The notes under the pieces were generated by a model. That model worked only from the letters and a program-made list of their open reading frames with translations. It was not told the origin of the DNA and searched no databases. Both the position numbers and the translations under genes were made by a program. Of a stretch of DNA of 24,746 bases, positions 24,186-24,746 are shown in pieces. The first letter of the stretch is position 1. Each line of letters starts with the position of its first letter. The DNA lies in assembly GCA_019114715.1 (NCBI GenBank), contig DXEZ01000192.1:1-24746 (forward strand). Direction: 5' to 3'. Origin of the DNA: Candidatus Sphingobacterium stercoripullorum. GTDB lineage: Bacteria > Bacteroidota > Bacteroidia > Sphingobacteriales > Sphingobacteriaceae.

Positions 24186-24629
24186 ATGAGAGCTATTTTT
24201 TTAGCATGCCTGATGCTACTGAGCGCAGGGCACTACTTACAGGCACAAACTTCTGCCCAAGAGCAAGAAATAATCGAACTATCGAAAGAAAAGTGGCAAT
24301 GGATGTCCGAGAAAAACACCGAAGCATTAAATGCACTGTTCCACGAGCAGTCCGTATTCGTACACATGGGAGGATCCTGGGGTAAACAGCCAGAGATCGA
24401 TGTCATTAAAAGTGGTAATATTTGGTATAAAAAAGCAGATATCCACGAGGTGTCGGTAAATATAATTGATCAAACCGCCATACTTTTAAACCGCATAGAC
24501 CTTCTAGCGGTGGTTGGGGGTAATGAAGTTACAAACCCTTTTATAGTTACCGAAGTGTATACTAAAAGTGGTAAGGACTGGAAGCTAGCCTCTTTATCGT
24601 TCACCAAGATCCTGGCGCCTAACAACTAG
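24186..24629 (+). CDS. Exported NTF2-like (DUF4440/SnoaL-type) protein
   Basis: 147 residues with a signal peptide (MRAIFLACLMLLSAGHYLQAQ). The mature part has the NTF2-like layout: helix EIIELSKEKWQWMSEKN, then LNALFHEQSVFVHMGGSWGK, then beta strands ending in FIVTEVYTKSGKDWKLASLSF. Such domains act as small-molecule-binding or isomerase folds; the DUF4440 group has no settled function. It lies 30 bases after the hydrolase and belongs to the same run of exported proteins. Confidence 0.85.
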   Translation: MRAIFLACLMLLSAGHYLQAQTSAQEQEIIELSKEKWQWMSEKNTEALNALFHEQSVFVHMGGSWGKQPEIDVIKSGNIWYKKADIHEVSVNIIDQTAILLNRIDLLAVVGGNEVTNPFIVTEVYTKSGKDWKLASLSFTKILAPNN

Positions 24630-24708
24630 CTTTAAGCACCCTATTTTCACTAAAAAGAGCCTCAACTTCATCTACAACAGTTTACGCAACACAACTACAC
24701 ATCAAAAG

Positions 24709-24746
24709 ATGAACAAATTAATCTACTCCTTTAGCTTACTATACTT
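24709..24746 (+). CDS. Start of a probable exported protein (cut by window end)
   Basis: An ATG opens MNKLIYSFSLLY, which looks like the beginning of a signal peptide, and the frame runs off the window. The gap from the NTF2-like stop is 79 bases. It is probably a further member of the exported cassette, but identity cannot be given. Confidence 0.5.
   Translation, partial: MNKLIYSFSLLY

Noticed and set aside
1..24746. CRISPR arrays, tRNA or rRNA genes, prophage modules
   Set aside because: No regularly spaced repeats, no tRNA cloverleaf, no rRNA signature and no phage structural genes were seen in any part of the window.

Overview
The window looks like chromosomal DNA of a member of the Bacteroidota. 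The evidence is indirect but consistent. Several start sites are preceded by the phylum's TAnnTTTG -7 box rather than a TATAAT box, and clear Shine-Dalgarno sequences are scarce. The gene families also fit: an RprY-like response regulator, SDR-type mannonate oxidoreductase, LytS/LytTR pair, and many small exported MKK... proteins. I cannot name a genus.

Layout. (1) 1-4969: the 3' end of purH converges on a TlpA-like secreted thioredoxin protein. Next come a GroES-like protein, a translationally coupled satD-DUF3307 pair on the minus strand, and a divergent DtxR/MntR-type repressor. Two near-identical palindromes lie over the satD promoter. (2) 4980-8720: a tight minus-strand operon of sensor kinase, OmpR-type regulator, a membrane TPR protein, hemE and hemJ. 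This puts a two-component system in one unit with two heme-synthesis steps. (3) 8854-12273: a YjjG-type HAD nucleotidase and a secreted S9 serine peptidase that ends in a strong terminator. (4) 12274-16623: an AT-rich, accessory-looking block. It holds a frameshifted TnpB remnant and a two-gene minus-strand unit of a zinc phospholipase C-like protein and an unusual protein with two EF-Tu domain II-like barrels but no GTPase domain. (5) 16624-19731: oxyR, then an SDR oxidoreductase-uxuA operon for the fructuronate-mannonate-KDG route. (6) 19732-20239: an intergenic region with a LacI-type palindrome and a nested inverted-repeat structure. (7) 20240-24746: a LytS-type kinase and LytTR regulator, a stand-alone AraC DNA-binding domain, then a plus-strand run of exported proteins (metal-binding cupin, lipoprotein alpha/beta hydrolase, NTF2-like protein) and the first codons of another probable exported protein cut by the window end.

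The best candidates for something undescribed are the phospholipase C-like/EF-Tu-domain pair (12889-16151) and the satD-DUF3307 pair with its tandem operators (2668-4103). The exported cupin-hydrolase-NTF2 cassette is next. All functional proposals for these are inference. No BLAST, HMM, folding or composition calculation could be run.
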